A stretch of 24,626 nt of DNA, from the NCBI GenBank assembly GCA_947374535.1, contig CANCCJ010000034.1, positions 1 through 24,626 of the forward strand, in the 5' to 3' direction. Shown here piece after piece: positions 9,876 through 17,923 of this stretch. The position numbers and the translations under genes are program-made. The stretch comes from Comamonadaceae bacterium (GTDB taxonomy: Bacteria > Pseudomonadota > Gammaproteobacteria > Burkholderiales > Burkholderiaceae). Positions within the stretch are counted from its first letter, which is position 1. Every line of letters starts with the position of its first letter. Under the pieces are notes generated by a model that had not been told where the DNA came from, searched no databases, and worked only from the letters and a program-made list of their open reading frames with translations.

Positions 9876-9908
9876 GTTTGGATTTTCGTCAAAATTAAAG
9901 GACTTCTT

Positions 9909-9935
9909 GAATCACTCAAATGAAACTTTTGATTC
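9909..9935 (-). repeat. Short inverted repeat in the eda-pgi intercistronic gap
   Basis: GAATCA (9909-9914) pairs with TGATTC (9930-9935) around a 15-base AT-rich loop. It lies in the 69-base gap between eda and pgi, the largest internal gap of the cluster together with glk-ppc. No U-run follows directly on the minus strand, so it is not a convincing terminator. It may be an RNA-processing hairpin or chance. Confidence 0.3.
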
Positions 9936-9944
9936 GCCTTTGAA

Positions 9945-10595
9945 TTAATTGGCGTTGACATTTGCCGCTGCCGTGGCTTCGCGTGCCAAGCGGGTGATTT
10001 CGGCCCAATCACCCCGTTCCACCACATCCACGGGTGTGAGCCATGAGCCTCCGACCATCGCCACGTTGGGCTGCTTCAAAAATTCGCCCATGTTGGCCAG
10101 TGACACGCCGCCTGTGGGGCAAAAGCGCATGTCACCCAAAGGGCCGCCCAAGGCTTTGAGCATGGCCAAGCCACCGGCTTGGGCTGCGGGAAAAAGTTTG
10201 ACGAGGCCAAAGCCATAGTCACGAGCAGCCATTACTTCGCCGGGCGTCATCACACCGGGCATGAAAGGCAATTTGCAAGCGATAGCGGCTTGCACCAATG
10301 CGTCGGTCATGCCGGGCGAGAGTGCAAAGCTGGCACCTGCGGCTTGCACGCGCGCCATTTCCTCGGCGCGTGTGACGGTGCCTGCACCCACATGCATGTG
10401 CGGCACGTGCTTGGCCACTTGTTCAATCGCGGGCAGACCTGCGGCGTGGCGCAAGGTGATTTCCATCACATCCACACCACCTTCAAGCAGCGCATGTGCC
10501 ATAGGCACGGCTTGGTCTGGATGGGTAATGACGATGACCGGGACCACGCGTGAGGTAAACGCGGGGCGTGTGAAAGCTGGGTTGTGTTGACTCAT
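9945..10595 (-). CDS. eda: KDPG/KHG aldolase
   Basis: A 216-residue class I aldolase that splits 2-keto-3-deoxy-6-phosphogluconate into pyruvate and glyceraldehyde-3-phosphate, the last Entner-Doudoroff step. Visible are Glu 45 in VMEITLRH, GAGTV at 70-74, the Schiff-base lysine 133 in GFGLVKLFPA, and FCPTGG at 158-163. Length is that of the family (about 205-220). I chose ATG 10595 (MSQHNP). A TTG at 10607 in the same frame overlaps the edd stop and would add four residues; neither has a good ribosome binding site, so coupling to edd translation is likely. Gene order edd-eda is the usual pairing. Confidence 0.95.
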   Translation of the reverse strand: MSQHNPAFTRPAFTSRVVPVIVITHPDQAVPMAHALLEGGVDVMEITLRHAAGLPAIEQVAKHVPHMHVGAGTVTRAEEMARVQAAGASFALSPGMTDALVQAAIACKLPFMPGVMTPGEVMAARDYGFGLVKLFPAAQAGGLAMLKALGGPLGDMRFCPTGGVSLANMGEFLKQPNVAMVGGSWLTPVDVVERGDWAEITRLAREATAAANVNAN

Positions 10596-10603
10596 ATGCG
10601 TTT

Positions 10604-12427
10604 TCAAATGTGTGTGAGCAAAGGCGATGCGCCTTCTTCGGCCAGCGCCGCGTGTGCGCGGAACAACGAAAAGAGGTCGCGGCCCGTGCCGTGTTGGTTG
10701 CCAGACAAATCGGGTGTAGGGGCGGTGCGTTCAGCTAACTCGGCATCGCTCACTTCAAGGTGCAAAGTTTGTGTGTCGCAATCGAGGGAGATCATGTCGC
10801 CGTCTTGCACCTTACCAATCAATCCGCCATTGACTGATTCAGGGCTGAGGTGAATGGCCGCTGGCACTTTTCCCGAAGCGCCAGACATGCGGCCATCGGT
10901 GACCAAAGCCACCTTGAAGCCTTTGTCTTGCAGCACACCCAACACGGGGGTGAGGCGGTGCAGCTCGGGCATGCCATTGGCTTGTGGGCCTTGGTTGCGC
11001 ACCACGGCCACAAAGTCGCGTTCGAGCTTGCCTTCTTTGAACAAAATGCCGAGTTGCTTTTGGTCGGTCAGCACGATGGCCGGTGCACGCACTTGGCGAT
11101 GTTCGGGTTTGACGGCAGACACTTTCACGACCGCACGGCCTAAGTTGCCTTTGAGCAAACGCAAGCCGCCATCTGCGCTGAAAGGTTGTATCACGGGACG
11201 CAACACGGCCTCGTCGGCGGACTGTGCAGGCACGTCGCGCCAATCGAGCTGGCCATGGTTGAGCCAAGGCTCCACGGTATAGCGGTGCAGGCCTTGGCCC
11301 ATGATGGTGTGTACATCGTCGTGCAGCAAACCAGCGCTGAGCAACTGTGCAATGAGGTAACCCATGCCGCCTGCGGCTTGGAAGTGGTTCACATCGGCAC
11401 TGCCGTTGGGGTACACGCGGGCCAGCAATGGCACGCAAGCAGAGAGGTCTGAGAAGTCATCCCAGTTCACGATGAGTCCTGCCGCACGCGCCATGGCGAC
11501 GATGTGCAGGGTGTGGTTGGTCGAACCGCCTGTGGCCAGTAAACCGACGATGCCATTGACGATGACCTTGGCGTTGATTTGGTAGCCAATGCCTGTGTCT
11601 TTTTCGTGCGACAACGCTACCGCACGCTTGACGGCGTCGGAGGTGAGGGCTTCACGCAAGGGCGTACCTGGGTTGACGAACGACGAGCCGGGCAGGTGCA
11701 GCCCCATGATTTCCATGAGCATCTGGTTGGAGTTGGCCGTGCCATAAAACGTGCAAGTGCCCGCGCTGTGGTACGCAGCTTGTTCGGCTTCGAGCAACAC
11801 CTCGCGGCTCACCAAGCCTTGCGCGTATTGCTGCCGCACTTTGGCTTTGTCGTCGTTCGACAAACCCGAGGTCATGGGGCCAGCGGGCACAAACACCGCT
11901 GGCAAGTGGCCAAACTGCAAAGCTCCGATGAACAGCCCCGGTACGATTTTGTCGCATACGCCCAAGAACAAGGCGGCATCAAACACGTTGTGCGACAAGC
12001 CCACGGCGGTGGCCAAGGCAATCACATCGCGTGAGAACAACGACAACTCCATGCCGTCTTCGCCTTGCGTGACACCATCGCACATGGCGGGTACGCCGCC
12101 TGCCACTTGGGCGGTGGCACCGGCGGCACGCGCGGCTGCGCGAATTTTTTCTGGGTAGTGCTCATACGGCTGATGGGCCGAGAGCATGTCGTTGTACGCG
12201 GTGATGATGCCGACGTTGGGTTGGCGCTCTTGGCGCAATACCAATTTGTCGTTGGCAGGCATGGCCGCATAAGCGTGGGCCGCATTGGCGCAGCCCATAC
12301 CGCCGCGGTAGGGACCTGGCTTTTTGGCTTTGGCCAGCACATCCAAATAAGCTTGGCGTGTGGAGGCGCTGCGTTGTTCAATGCGTGCAGTGACAGCGGC
12401 GAGTGTGGTGTGTAGAGGTGTAGTCAT
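10604..12427 (-). CDS. edd: Phosphogluconate dehydratase
   Basis: A 607-residue IlvD/Edd-family dehydratase converting 6-phosphogluconate to KDPG. Candidate iron-sulfur cysteines are Cys 116 ([10 protein letters not shown]), Cys 158 ([10 protein letters not shown]) and Cys 225 ([13 protein letters not shown]), all in the family-standard contexts. [17 protein letters not shown] near 71-87 and the [20 protein letters not shown] block near the C-terminus mark it as Edd rather than dihydroxy-acid dehydratase, as does its length. The start ATG at 12427 lies 26 bases behind pgl, and its stop falls against the eda start. It is the pathway-defining enzyme of the cluster. Confidence 0.97.
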   Translation of the reverse strand: MTTPLHTTLAAVTARIEQRSASTRQAYLDVLAKAKKPGPYRGGMGCANAAHAYAAMPANDKLVLRQERQPNVGIITAYNDMLSAHQPYEHYPEKIRAAARAAGATAQVAGGVPAMCDGVTQGEDGMELSLFSRDVIALATAVGLSHNVFDAALFLGVCDKIVPGLFIGALQFGHLPAVFVPAGPMTSGLSNDDKAKVRQQYAQGLVSREVLLEAEQAAYHSAGTCTFYGTANSNQMLMEIMGLHLPGSSFVNPGTPLREALTSDAVKRAVALSHEKDTGIGYQINAKVIVNGIVGLLATGGSTNHTLHIVAMARAAGLIVNWDDFSDLSACVPLLARVYPNGSADVNHFQAAGGMGYLIAQLLSAGLLHDDVHTIMGQGLHRYTVEPWLNHGQLDWRDVPAQSADEAVLRPVIQPFSADGGLRLLKGNLGRAVVKVSAVKPEHRQVRAPAIVLTDQKQLGILFKEGKLERDFVAVVRNQGPQANGMPELHRLTPVLGVLQDKGFKVALVTDGRMSGASGKVPAAIHLSPESVNGGLIGKVQDGDMISLDCDTQTLHLEVSDAELAERTAPTPDLSGNQHGTGRDLFSLFRAHAALAEEGASPLLTHI

Positions 12428-12453
12428 GGCAATGAGGTCTCAACAATGGGGAC

Positions 12454-13197
12454 TTAGTTTGCAAGCCAAAGCGCCACTGGCGTTTGACTCTGATGCAACA
12501 CCAAAGAAATGGGCAGCGCGGGTGTGGCGTGCGACCATGCTTGCTGCAAAGTGTGCAGCTTGTCGCTGCCGATCAGCGGCAAAACGATGTGACGTGCGCT
12601 CAGAATTTGTGCCAAAGTTTGTGTGATGCGCGGGTAGGGTGCATGGGCGGGAGGCTTCTCCAATTCAATCGCTACGCAGGTTTGCGAGTTGCGCAAATCC
12701 AGCGCCTCGGACAAGTGAGGGGCGTCTGGAAACAGCGAGGCGGTATGGCCATCAGCGCCCATACCCAAAATCAACACATCCGCCGTACCTGCGGCGAGCA
12801 AGGCAATGCCAGCAGCTTTGGCATGCACGGCAGGCGAACTCAAGGGGCCAATGGCGTTGGCGACCATGAAGACCAATTGCGCTTTTGCTGCGAGGTCTTG
12901 CAGCAAATGCATTTGTACCAACAGTGCATTGCTGTCGGGGTGGTTGCGCGGTACGTAGCGCTCGTCCACCAAGGTGATGCGCACGCGGGACCAATCGATG
13001 TCGATCACGCGCAAAGCTTCAAACAAAGCCACTGGTGATTTACCCCCAGACACACTCAGTACGGCAAAGCCGCGCGCTTGTATGGCCACAGCCAATCGCT
13101 GCGCAATGTCCTGTGCCAAGCGCACGTTCAGCTCGTCTGGGCTGACGGTGTGGACTGTCAATGTGCCGCGCGACTCTGGCTGCCACAGGCTGCTCAT
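12454..13197 (-). CDS. pgl: 6-phosphogluconolactonase (DevB/SOL type)
   Basis: A 247-residue lactonase that hydrolyses 6-phosphogluconolactone to 6-phosphogluconate. Marks are LSVSGGKSP near 47-55, ITLVDERYVP, and LILGMGADGHTASLFP, all typical of the DevB/SOL branch that is related to glucosamine-6-phosphate isomerase folds. The ATG at 13197 was chosen over a GTG three bases earlier because GAGGAGG sits four bases upstream of the ATG. The A of the zwf stop TGA is the first base of this start, so zwf and pgl are translationally coupled, matching the sequential reactions of their products. Confidence 0.95.
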   Translation of the reverse strand: MSSLWQPESRGTLTVHTVSPDELNVRLAQDIAQRLAVAIQARGFAVLSVSGGKSPVALFEALRVIDIDWSRVRITLVDERYVPRNHPDSNALLVQMHLLQDLAAKAQLVFMVANAIGPLSSPAVHAKAAGIALLAAGTADVLILGMGADGHTASLFPDAPHLSEALDLRNSQTCVAIELEKPPAHAPYPRITQTLAQILSARHIVLPLIGSDKLHTLQQAWSHATPALPISLVLHQSQTPVALWLAN

Positions 13198-14663
13198 CAC
13201 GCCTCCTCAAACCATGACAACTCTTCGCGCGCCATCAGGGCGGATGAGGCTGCGGGGCCCCAGCTTCCGGCTGAATACGCTCGTGGTTTGTCGTCGAGCG
13301 TGGCCCAGCCGTTGAGGATGGGTTCAACCCACATCCATGCGGCTTCCAATTCATCGCGACGCATGAAGTGTGTGAGGCGGCCTTTGATCACGTCCATCAA
13401 CAACCGTTCATACGCTTCAGCACGGCGTTTGTCGGAAGACTGTTGCAAGTCGAGGCCTAGCTTGACGGGATGCAGGGTCATGCCCGTGCCTGGCTCCTTG
13501 ACCATCATCGCCAATTGAATGGATTCTTCAGGTTGCAAGGTGATGATGAGGCGGTTGGGCTCGTGCTGAGCCGTCGTCCCGAAGATCGAAAAAGGTTGGT
13601 CTGCGAACTCAATGATGATTTGAGACTCGCGGCGTTGCATGCGTTTGCCCGTTCGCAAGAAGAACGGTACGTTAGCCCAGCGTGCGTTGTTGATCTGCGC
13701 ACGCAAGGCGACGAAGGTTTCTGTGCGACTGTCAGCGGGCACGTTGTCTTCTTCTAAGTAGCCTTTAACGGCGGCACCTTCGGACGCACCTGCTGTGTAT
13801 TGACCACGAACGGTGTCGCGTTTGATGTCGGTCAAATCCATTTTGCGCAATGAGCGTAAGACCTTGAGTTTTTCATCGCGCACATCGTCTGCACTGAGCG
13901 AGATAGGTGGCTCCATGGCCACAATGCACAAGAGTTGCAGCAAGTGGTTTTGCACCATGTCACGCATAGCACCCGCACCGTCATAAAACCCAGCGCGGCT
14001 ACCGACGCCCACACTTTCGGCCACGGTAATTTGCACGCTCTTGATGTAGGGGGCGCGCCACAGCGGCTCAAAAATGGCATTGCCAAAACGCAGCACCATC
14101 AGGTTTTGAACCGTCTCTTTGCCGAGGTAGTGGTCAATGCGATAAATCTGTTGCTCGTCAAAATAACGTGCCACATTGGTGTTGATTTCACGCGCCGAAG
14201 CCAAGTCGGTGCCTAATGGTTTTTCAAGCACCACGCGCGATTGCGCATCCACCAAGTTTGCACCAGACAAATGTGCGCAAATTTGCGTGAACAAGCTGGG
14301 CGCTGTGGCTAAGTAGTACACCCGTAAGGCGGTTGTGGGGCAGAGCGTTTTGAGTTTGTCGTAGTCGGCTGTGTTGGTGACATCCATGCTCACGTAAGCC
14401 AATCGACCCAAGAAACGCTGCCAGTCGGCTGCCGTGAACTCATCTTTTTCGATGAAGTCGGGTGAGTTTTTGTCGATGAAATCCAAATACTCTTGGCGGG
14501 TCCAATCTTGGCGGCCTACGGCAATGATGCGTGCGGAGGCGTCGAGCTTGTCATGCAGATGTGCCATGTAAAGCGCTGGCAAAAGTTTGCGGAACGACAA
14601 GTCGCCTGCACCACCAAAAATCACGATGTCCAGCGTTCCTGCTGGAGGATTGTTCTGTGTCAT
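13197..14663 (-). CDS. zwf: Glucose-6-phosphate 1-dehydrogenase
   Basis: A 488-residue enzyme oxidising glucose-6-phosphate to 6-phosphogluconolactone with NADP+ or NAD+. The dinucleotide loop is IFGGAGDLSFRKLLPALY (15-32), EKPLG is at 147-151, substrate-binding RIDHYLGKE at 175-183, and the catalytic histidine near 240 is in MRDMVQNHLLQ. Length matches the family (about 485-495). The ATG at 14663 overlaps the hexR stop (ATGA), with no separate ribosome binding site, so it depends on hexR translation. Cofactor preference cannot be read safely from the sequence. Confidence 0.97.
   Translation of the reverse strand: MTQNNPPAGTLDIVIFGGAGDLSFRKLLPALYMAHLHDKLDASARIIAVGRQDWTRQEYLDFIDKNSPDFIEKDEFTAADWQRFLGRLAYVSMDVTNTADYDKLKTLCPTTALRVYYLATAPSLFTQICAHLSGANLVDAQSRVVLEKPLGTDLASAREINTNVARYFDEQQIYRIDHYLGKETVQNLMVLRFGNAIFEPLWRAPYIKSVQITVAESVGVGSRAGFYDGAGAMRDMVQNHLLQLLCIVAMEPPISLSADDVRDEKLKVLRSLRKMDLTDIKRDTVRGQYTAGASEGAAVKGYLEEDNVPADSRTETFVALRAQINNARWANVPFFLRTGKRMQRRESQIIIEFADQPFSIFGTTAQHEPNRLIITLQPEESIQLAMMVKEPGTGMTLHPVKLGLDLQQSSDKRRAEAYERLLMDVIKGRLTHFMRRDELEAAWMWVEPILNGWATLDDKPRAYSAGSWGPAASSALMAREELSWFEEA
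13202..13208 (-). promoter_or_regulatory. Ribosome binding site of pgl inside zwf
   Basis: GAGGAGG on the minus strand lies within the last codons of zwf, four bases before ATG 13197. It decides between that ATG and the adjacent GTG at 13200, which would be too close. Confidence 0.7.
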
Positions 14664-15508
14664 GAGTAACGTTTGTTCAAAAGGTTTTGTTTCATGTTGC
14701 GCAGCAAAGGTTGCAACTGCCCACTGCCAATACGCAAGGCAACCGTGGTGGCCAATACGTCGACGATCATCAGATGCAGCAAGCGCGACACCATGGGGCT
14801 GAATTTTTCGTAGCTCTCGGGGTGATCAGCCGCGAGGTGAATCTTTCCGGCATTTGCCAAAGGCGAACCCGAGGCGGTGATGACGACTGTCGTGGCTCCG
14901 TTCTTTTTGGCAATCTCACACGAGTCGAGCAAGTCGCGTGTGCGGCCCGAGTTAGAGAACACCACCAAGCAATCGCCGGGCCCGAGCAGCGACGCACTCA
15001 TGATTTGCAAGTGGCCATCGCTGTGCGAGATGGTGTGAAAACCGAGGCGGAAAAATTTGTGTTGTGCATCTTGCGCCACGATGCCCGAGTTGCCCACGCC
15101 AAAAAACTCTAGGCGTTTGCCTTTTTTGTGGGTGAGGGCGATGGCTTCGGCTGCTTTGTCAATCGCAGCGGTCGAGGCATCGTTGCGGTATTTAAGAAAC
15201 GCGGTGACGGTGTTGTCAATGACTTTGACCAACACATCGCTGCTGCTGTCTTGCGCGCCGACGTTTCGGTGAATGAAGGGTACGCCTTCGCTCAAACTGC
15301 CTGCGAGTTTGAGTTTGAAATCACTCAAACCCTCGTACCCCATGCTGCGGCAAAACCGTACCACCGTGGGTTTGCTGACTTGGGCACGTTCGGCCAGTTC
15401 GGTGACGGGCAGTGTCGAGAAGCTGCGCGGGTCAGTCAGAAGAAGCTTACCCACCCTCTGTTCAGCAGGGGCTAAGGATGACAGGGTCGACTTGATACGT
15501 TCCAACAT
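14660..15508 (-). CDS. hexR: RpiR-family regulator HexR
   Basis: A 282-residue regulator with an N-terminal RpiR helix-turn-helix (about 1-75; recognition region VSKPTVVRFCRSMGYEGLSDFK) and a C-terminal SIS sugar-phosphate domain (about 115-255; FFGVGNSG, FSNSGRTRDL). The opening MLERIKSTLSSL and the layout match HexR of gamma- and betaproteobacteria. HexR represses zwf/edd/eda operons and is released by KDPG in studied species. It heads the cluster and overlaps zwf by four bases, so autoregulation would control the whole unit. The ATG at 15508 has no Shine-Dalgarno sequence. Start choice rests on alignment with E. coli HexR from memory. Confidence 0.9.
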   Translation of the reverse strand: MLERIKSTLSSLAPAEQRVGKLLLTDPRSFSTLPVTELAERAQVSKPTVVRFCRSMGYEGLSDFKLKLAGSLSEGVPFIHRNVGAQDSSSDVLVKVIDNTVTAFLKYRNDASTAAIDKAAEAIALTHKKGKRLEFFGVGNSGIVAQDAQHKFFRLGFHTISHSDGHLQIMSASLLGPGDCLVVFSNSGRTRDLLDSCEIAKKNGATTVVITASGSPLANAGKIHLAADHPESYEKFSPMVSRLLHLMIVDVLATTVALRIGSGQLQPLLRNMKQNLLNKRYS

Positions 15509-15516
15509 GAATATGA

Positions 15517-15533
15517 ATGTAACTTAGTTTCAT
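15517..15533 (-). promoter_or_regulatory. Inverted repeat and candidate promoter of the hexR operon
   Basis: ATGTAACTTAGTTTCAT is an inverted repeat (seven-base arms matching at six positions around TTA) eight bases before the hexR start. It resembles the TGTA...TACA form of HexR operators, allowing one mismatch. On the minus strand TTGTGT (15544-15539), a 17-base spacer and TACATT (15521-15516) form a possible -35/-10 pair, with the -10 inside the repeat. That is what is expected of an autorepressor site. The promoter is a weak match and is inference. Confidence 0.5.
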
Positions 15534-15606
15534 GTTTCACACAAGGTGGTTACAAACTATTTTTGCGTGTGGAGTTCGGCATATTTTCCTTACCCAATGG
15601 GTAGGC

Positions 15607-16626
15607 TTAAACGAGCGTTTTTTGTATTACTTGTTGGATGGATGGGTGCGTAGCAGCCCATGTTGTCGCTTGATTCCATGTAGGCGGCACACAGCCACGC
15701 TCTTGCACACACAAGCTGGCACTTGCGACTGCATGGCTGATGACCATTTGTACTTGTGTTGAATTGAGTTGCGTCAACAACGTATTCAAGCGTTGATCAT
15801 TCACATTCAAGCTTGCTAATGCGGCTAATAAACCTGCTAAAAAACTGTCACCCGCACCAACGGTATCGATGACTTTTAGGTTTGCTGATTCTTGTGCAAA
15901 GCACTCGCCAGTAGCCGTGTGTATCCATGCGCCTTCTGCACCTAAAGTCAAGGCGATTAGTTTTGCTTTTGTGGTTTGAAGTAAATGACGTGCCTTGTCG
16001 AGGGGCGTGTTGCCGGGCACATCCAAGGCCAATAAATCTTCGTCGCTGATTTTGATGATGTCAGCCACATCCAAGAAGCTGTGAACGCAACGGCGATACG
16101 CGTCTAAGTCAGACATCACAGAAGGACGCAAGTTGGCGTCAATCACGATGCACTTTTCCAACTGTCTTTGTTGGATTAACCAAGGCAAATAAACATTTTG
16201 ATCACGTGCATCTAGTGCAAGTGCACCAGTGCAGACCATCTCGATGGTGGCTTGATGTGCGGCGCAGTCACCGTTCATTTGTAAGGAGGTGACTTGTCGG
16301 TCTGCCACACCATCACGGTAGAACGCATAGCTGGGATGCCCGTTGTCATTGACGTTCACCACGGCGAGTGAAGTGACGGCTTGTACGGGCGTTGGTTGTG
16401 ACAGAAAAACCCCATCGTCCACCATTTGCTGCATCAAGGCTTGACCGAGCTTGTCGGAAGAGAAGGGGTTGAGGTAGAGCGTGCCCATGCCTTGACGCGC
16501 CAAGGCGCGAGCCAAGTTGTATACGGCGCCACCTAAGCAAGGATTGAAACGGCCATCTGACTCACAGATGAAATCGATGAGCGCTTCGCCCGCGATGGCG
16601 ACGCGCACAGAGGTTGAATTAGTCAT
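15607..16626 (-). CDS. PfkB-family sugar kinase, probable fructokinase
   Basis: A 339-residue ribokinase/PfkB kinase. The N-terminal signature is GGAVYNLARALARQG (about 32-46), and the C-terminal ATP-site signature DTVGAGDSFLAGLL carries the catalytic aspartate near 260. It likely phosphorylates fructose released from sucrose by the upstream gene, giving fructose-6-phosphate for Pgi. A longer open frame exists to 16752, but the ATG at 16626 gives the normal family start (VRVAIAGEALIDF). It overlaps the transporter stop by eight bases, so coupled translation is likely. It is the last gene of the sucrose unit, 98 bases before hexR. Fructose specificity is inferred from context. Confidence 0.88.
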   Translation of the reverse strand: MTNSTSVRVAIAGEALIDFICESDGRFNPCLGGAVYNLARALARQGMGTLYLNPFSSDKLGQALMQQMVDDGVFLSQPTPVQAVTSLAVVNVNDNGHPSYAFYRDGVADRQVTSLQMNGDCAAHQATIEMVCTGALALDARDQNVYLPWLIQQRQLEKCIVIDANLRPSVMSDLDAYRRCVHSFLDVADIIKISDEDLLALDVPGNTPLDKARHLLQTTKAKLIALTLGAEGAWIHTATGECFAQESANLKVIDTVGAGDSFLAGLLAALASLNVNDQRLNTLLTQLNSTQVQMVISHAVASASLCVQERGCVPPTWNQATTWAATHPSIQQVIQKTLV

Positions 16627-17923
16627 TGGTTTTGACGCGAAGCGTGAGCACTGCAGCGATACATAAAAAGCAACCCGCGAGCTGGATGACGTGACGTGGG
16701 TCACTGCCGAGCAAACTGTCGTAGAACAAGGGCAGGGTGAGCATTTGCACAATCATGGGTAAGACGATGAACATGTTGAAGATACCCATGTACACACCTG
16801 CCCGCTCAGGTGGAATGCTGCGTGCCAACATGATGTAAGGGTTGCCCATGATGCTTGCCCAAGCCAAGCCAATGCCGACCATGGGCACAAACAACAAGGC
16901 TTTGTCTTGCAACGTGGGTAAGAACCACATACCCACCCCCGCCAGTGACAAGCAGACCGCATGAACCACTTTGGGTCCAAAGCGCTTCGTGAGTGGAATC
17001 AGCGAGAAAGCAGCGATGAAGGCAATGAAATTATAAAAACCACCGATTTGGCCATTGAGCAAACCTGCATCGCGAAAGCCTTGTGAGGAGGCATCAGCTG
17101 TATCAAAGACGGATCGAGCCAGCGAGGGAACGATGTAAATCCAGTAACACATCATGCCGTACCACTGAAATAATTTCATCCACCAAAGTTGGCGCATGGC
17201 TTGGGGCATGTCACGCACAGCTTCCACCACCTCTGCCAGCGTGGCTTTGATGCCGGTGGGCTTGCCTAGAATGTGTTCTTTCTGCTTGGGCGTCAGTGGT
17301 AATTCGGGTGTGGAGTGCACCGACCACCATACCGTGGTGAACGACAGCACCGAGCCAATCAAAAATGCGATGACGGTGATCTGTGGAATGTTGCTGGCAT
17401 TCACCGCATCTTTGTTCAAGCCAAACCAAAACAACAACGAGGGCGTGAGGTACGCCAATGTTTGCGCCAAACCGGTGAACGCGCTTTGGGTTAAAAACCC
17501 CATTGAAAGTTGGTTGGTGTTGAGACGGTCACTGACATAGGCGCGGTACGGCTCCATCGTGACGTTGTTGGCGGCATCCAAAATCCACAACAAACTAGCG
17601 GCGAACCACAGAGTTGGGCTGTAAGGCATGAACAACAAGCAGATGCTGCACAGAATGGCACCCACCATGAAATAGGGCGTGCGACGGCCCCACTTGCTGA
17701 TGGTTCGGTCACTCATTGCTCCAATGATGGGCTGCACCAGCAAGCCTGTCATGGGACCAGCCAACCACAGCAGCGGTAGGCTGGCTTCGGTAGCCCCTAG
17801 GTATTTATAAATGGGACTCATATTGGCTTGCTGCAAACCAAAGCTGTATTGGATTCCGAAGAATCCAAAGTTCATACTGAGGATTTGCCAAAACGACAAG
17901 TGCGGCTTGAGATGGTTTGTCAT
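16619..17923 (-). CDS. MFS sugar transporter, SUT/GPH-like (probable sucrose:H+ symporter)
   Basis: A 434-residue inner-membrane carrier with about 12 hydrophobic segments. [18 protein letters not shown] in the loop after the second segment is the MFS/GPH signature, and [19 protein letters not shown] resembles the conserved block of plant SUT, SLC45 and Xanthomonas SuxC proteins. It would carry sucrose from periplasm to cytoplasm. Its ATG overlaps the stop of the GH13 enzyme (ATGA at 17923-17920) and its own end overlaps the fructokinase start, so uptake, cleavage and phosphorylation are coupled. Sucrose rather than a maltose-type glucoside is inferred from the two neighbours. Confidence 0.88.
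   Translation of the reverse strand: MTNHLKPHLSFWQILSMNFGFFGIQYSFGLQQANMSPIYKYLGATEASLPLLWLAGPMTGLLVQPIIGAMSDRTISKWGRRTPYFMVGAILCSICLLFMPYSPTLWFAASLLWILDAANNVTMEPYRAYVSDRLNTNQLSMGFLTQSAFTGLAQTLAYLTPSLLFWFGLNKDAVNASNIPQITVIAFLIGSVLSFTTVWWSVHSTPELPLTPKQKEHILGKPTGIKATLAEVVEAVRDMPQAMRQLWWMKLFQWYGMMCYWIYIVPSLARSVFDTADASSQGFRDAGLLNGQIGGFYNFIAFIAAFSLIPLTKRFGPKVVHAVCLSLAGVGMWFLPTLQDKALLFVPMVGIGLAWASIMGNPYIMLARSIPPERAGVYMGIFNMFIVLPMIVQMLTLPLFYDSLLGSDPRHVIQLAGCFLCIAAVLTLRVKTND

Noticed and set aside
15591..15603. TACCCAATGGGTA palindrome after the fructokinase gene
   Set aside because: The stem is only five base pairs with no U-run on either strand, so it is not supported as a terminator. It could be chance or a minor site upstream of hexR.
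16627..16752. 42-codon N-terminal extension of the fructokinase
   Set aside because: It is cysteine-rich translation of the transporter gene's end in another frame. The kinase family start matches ATG 16626.
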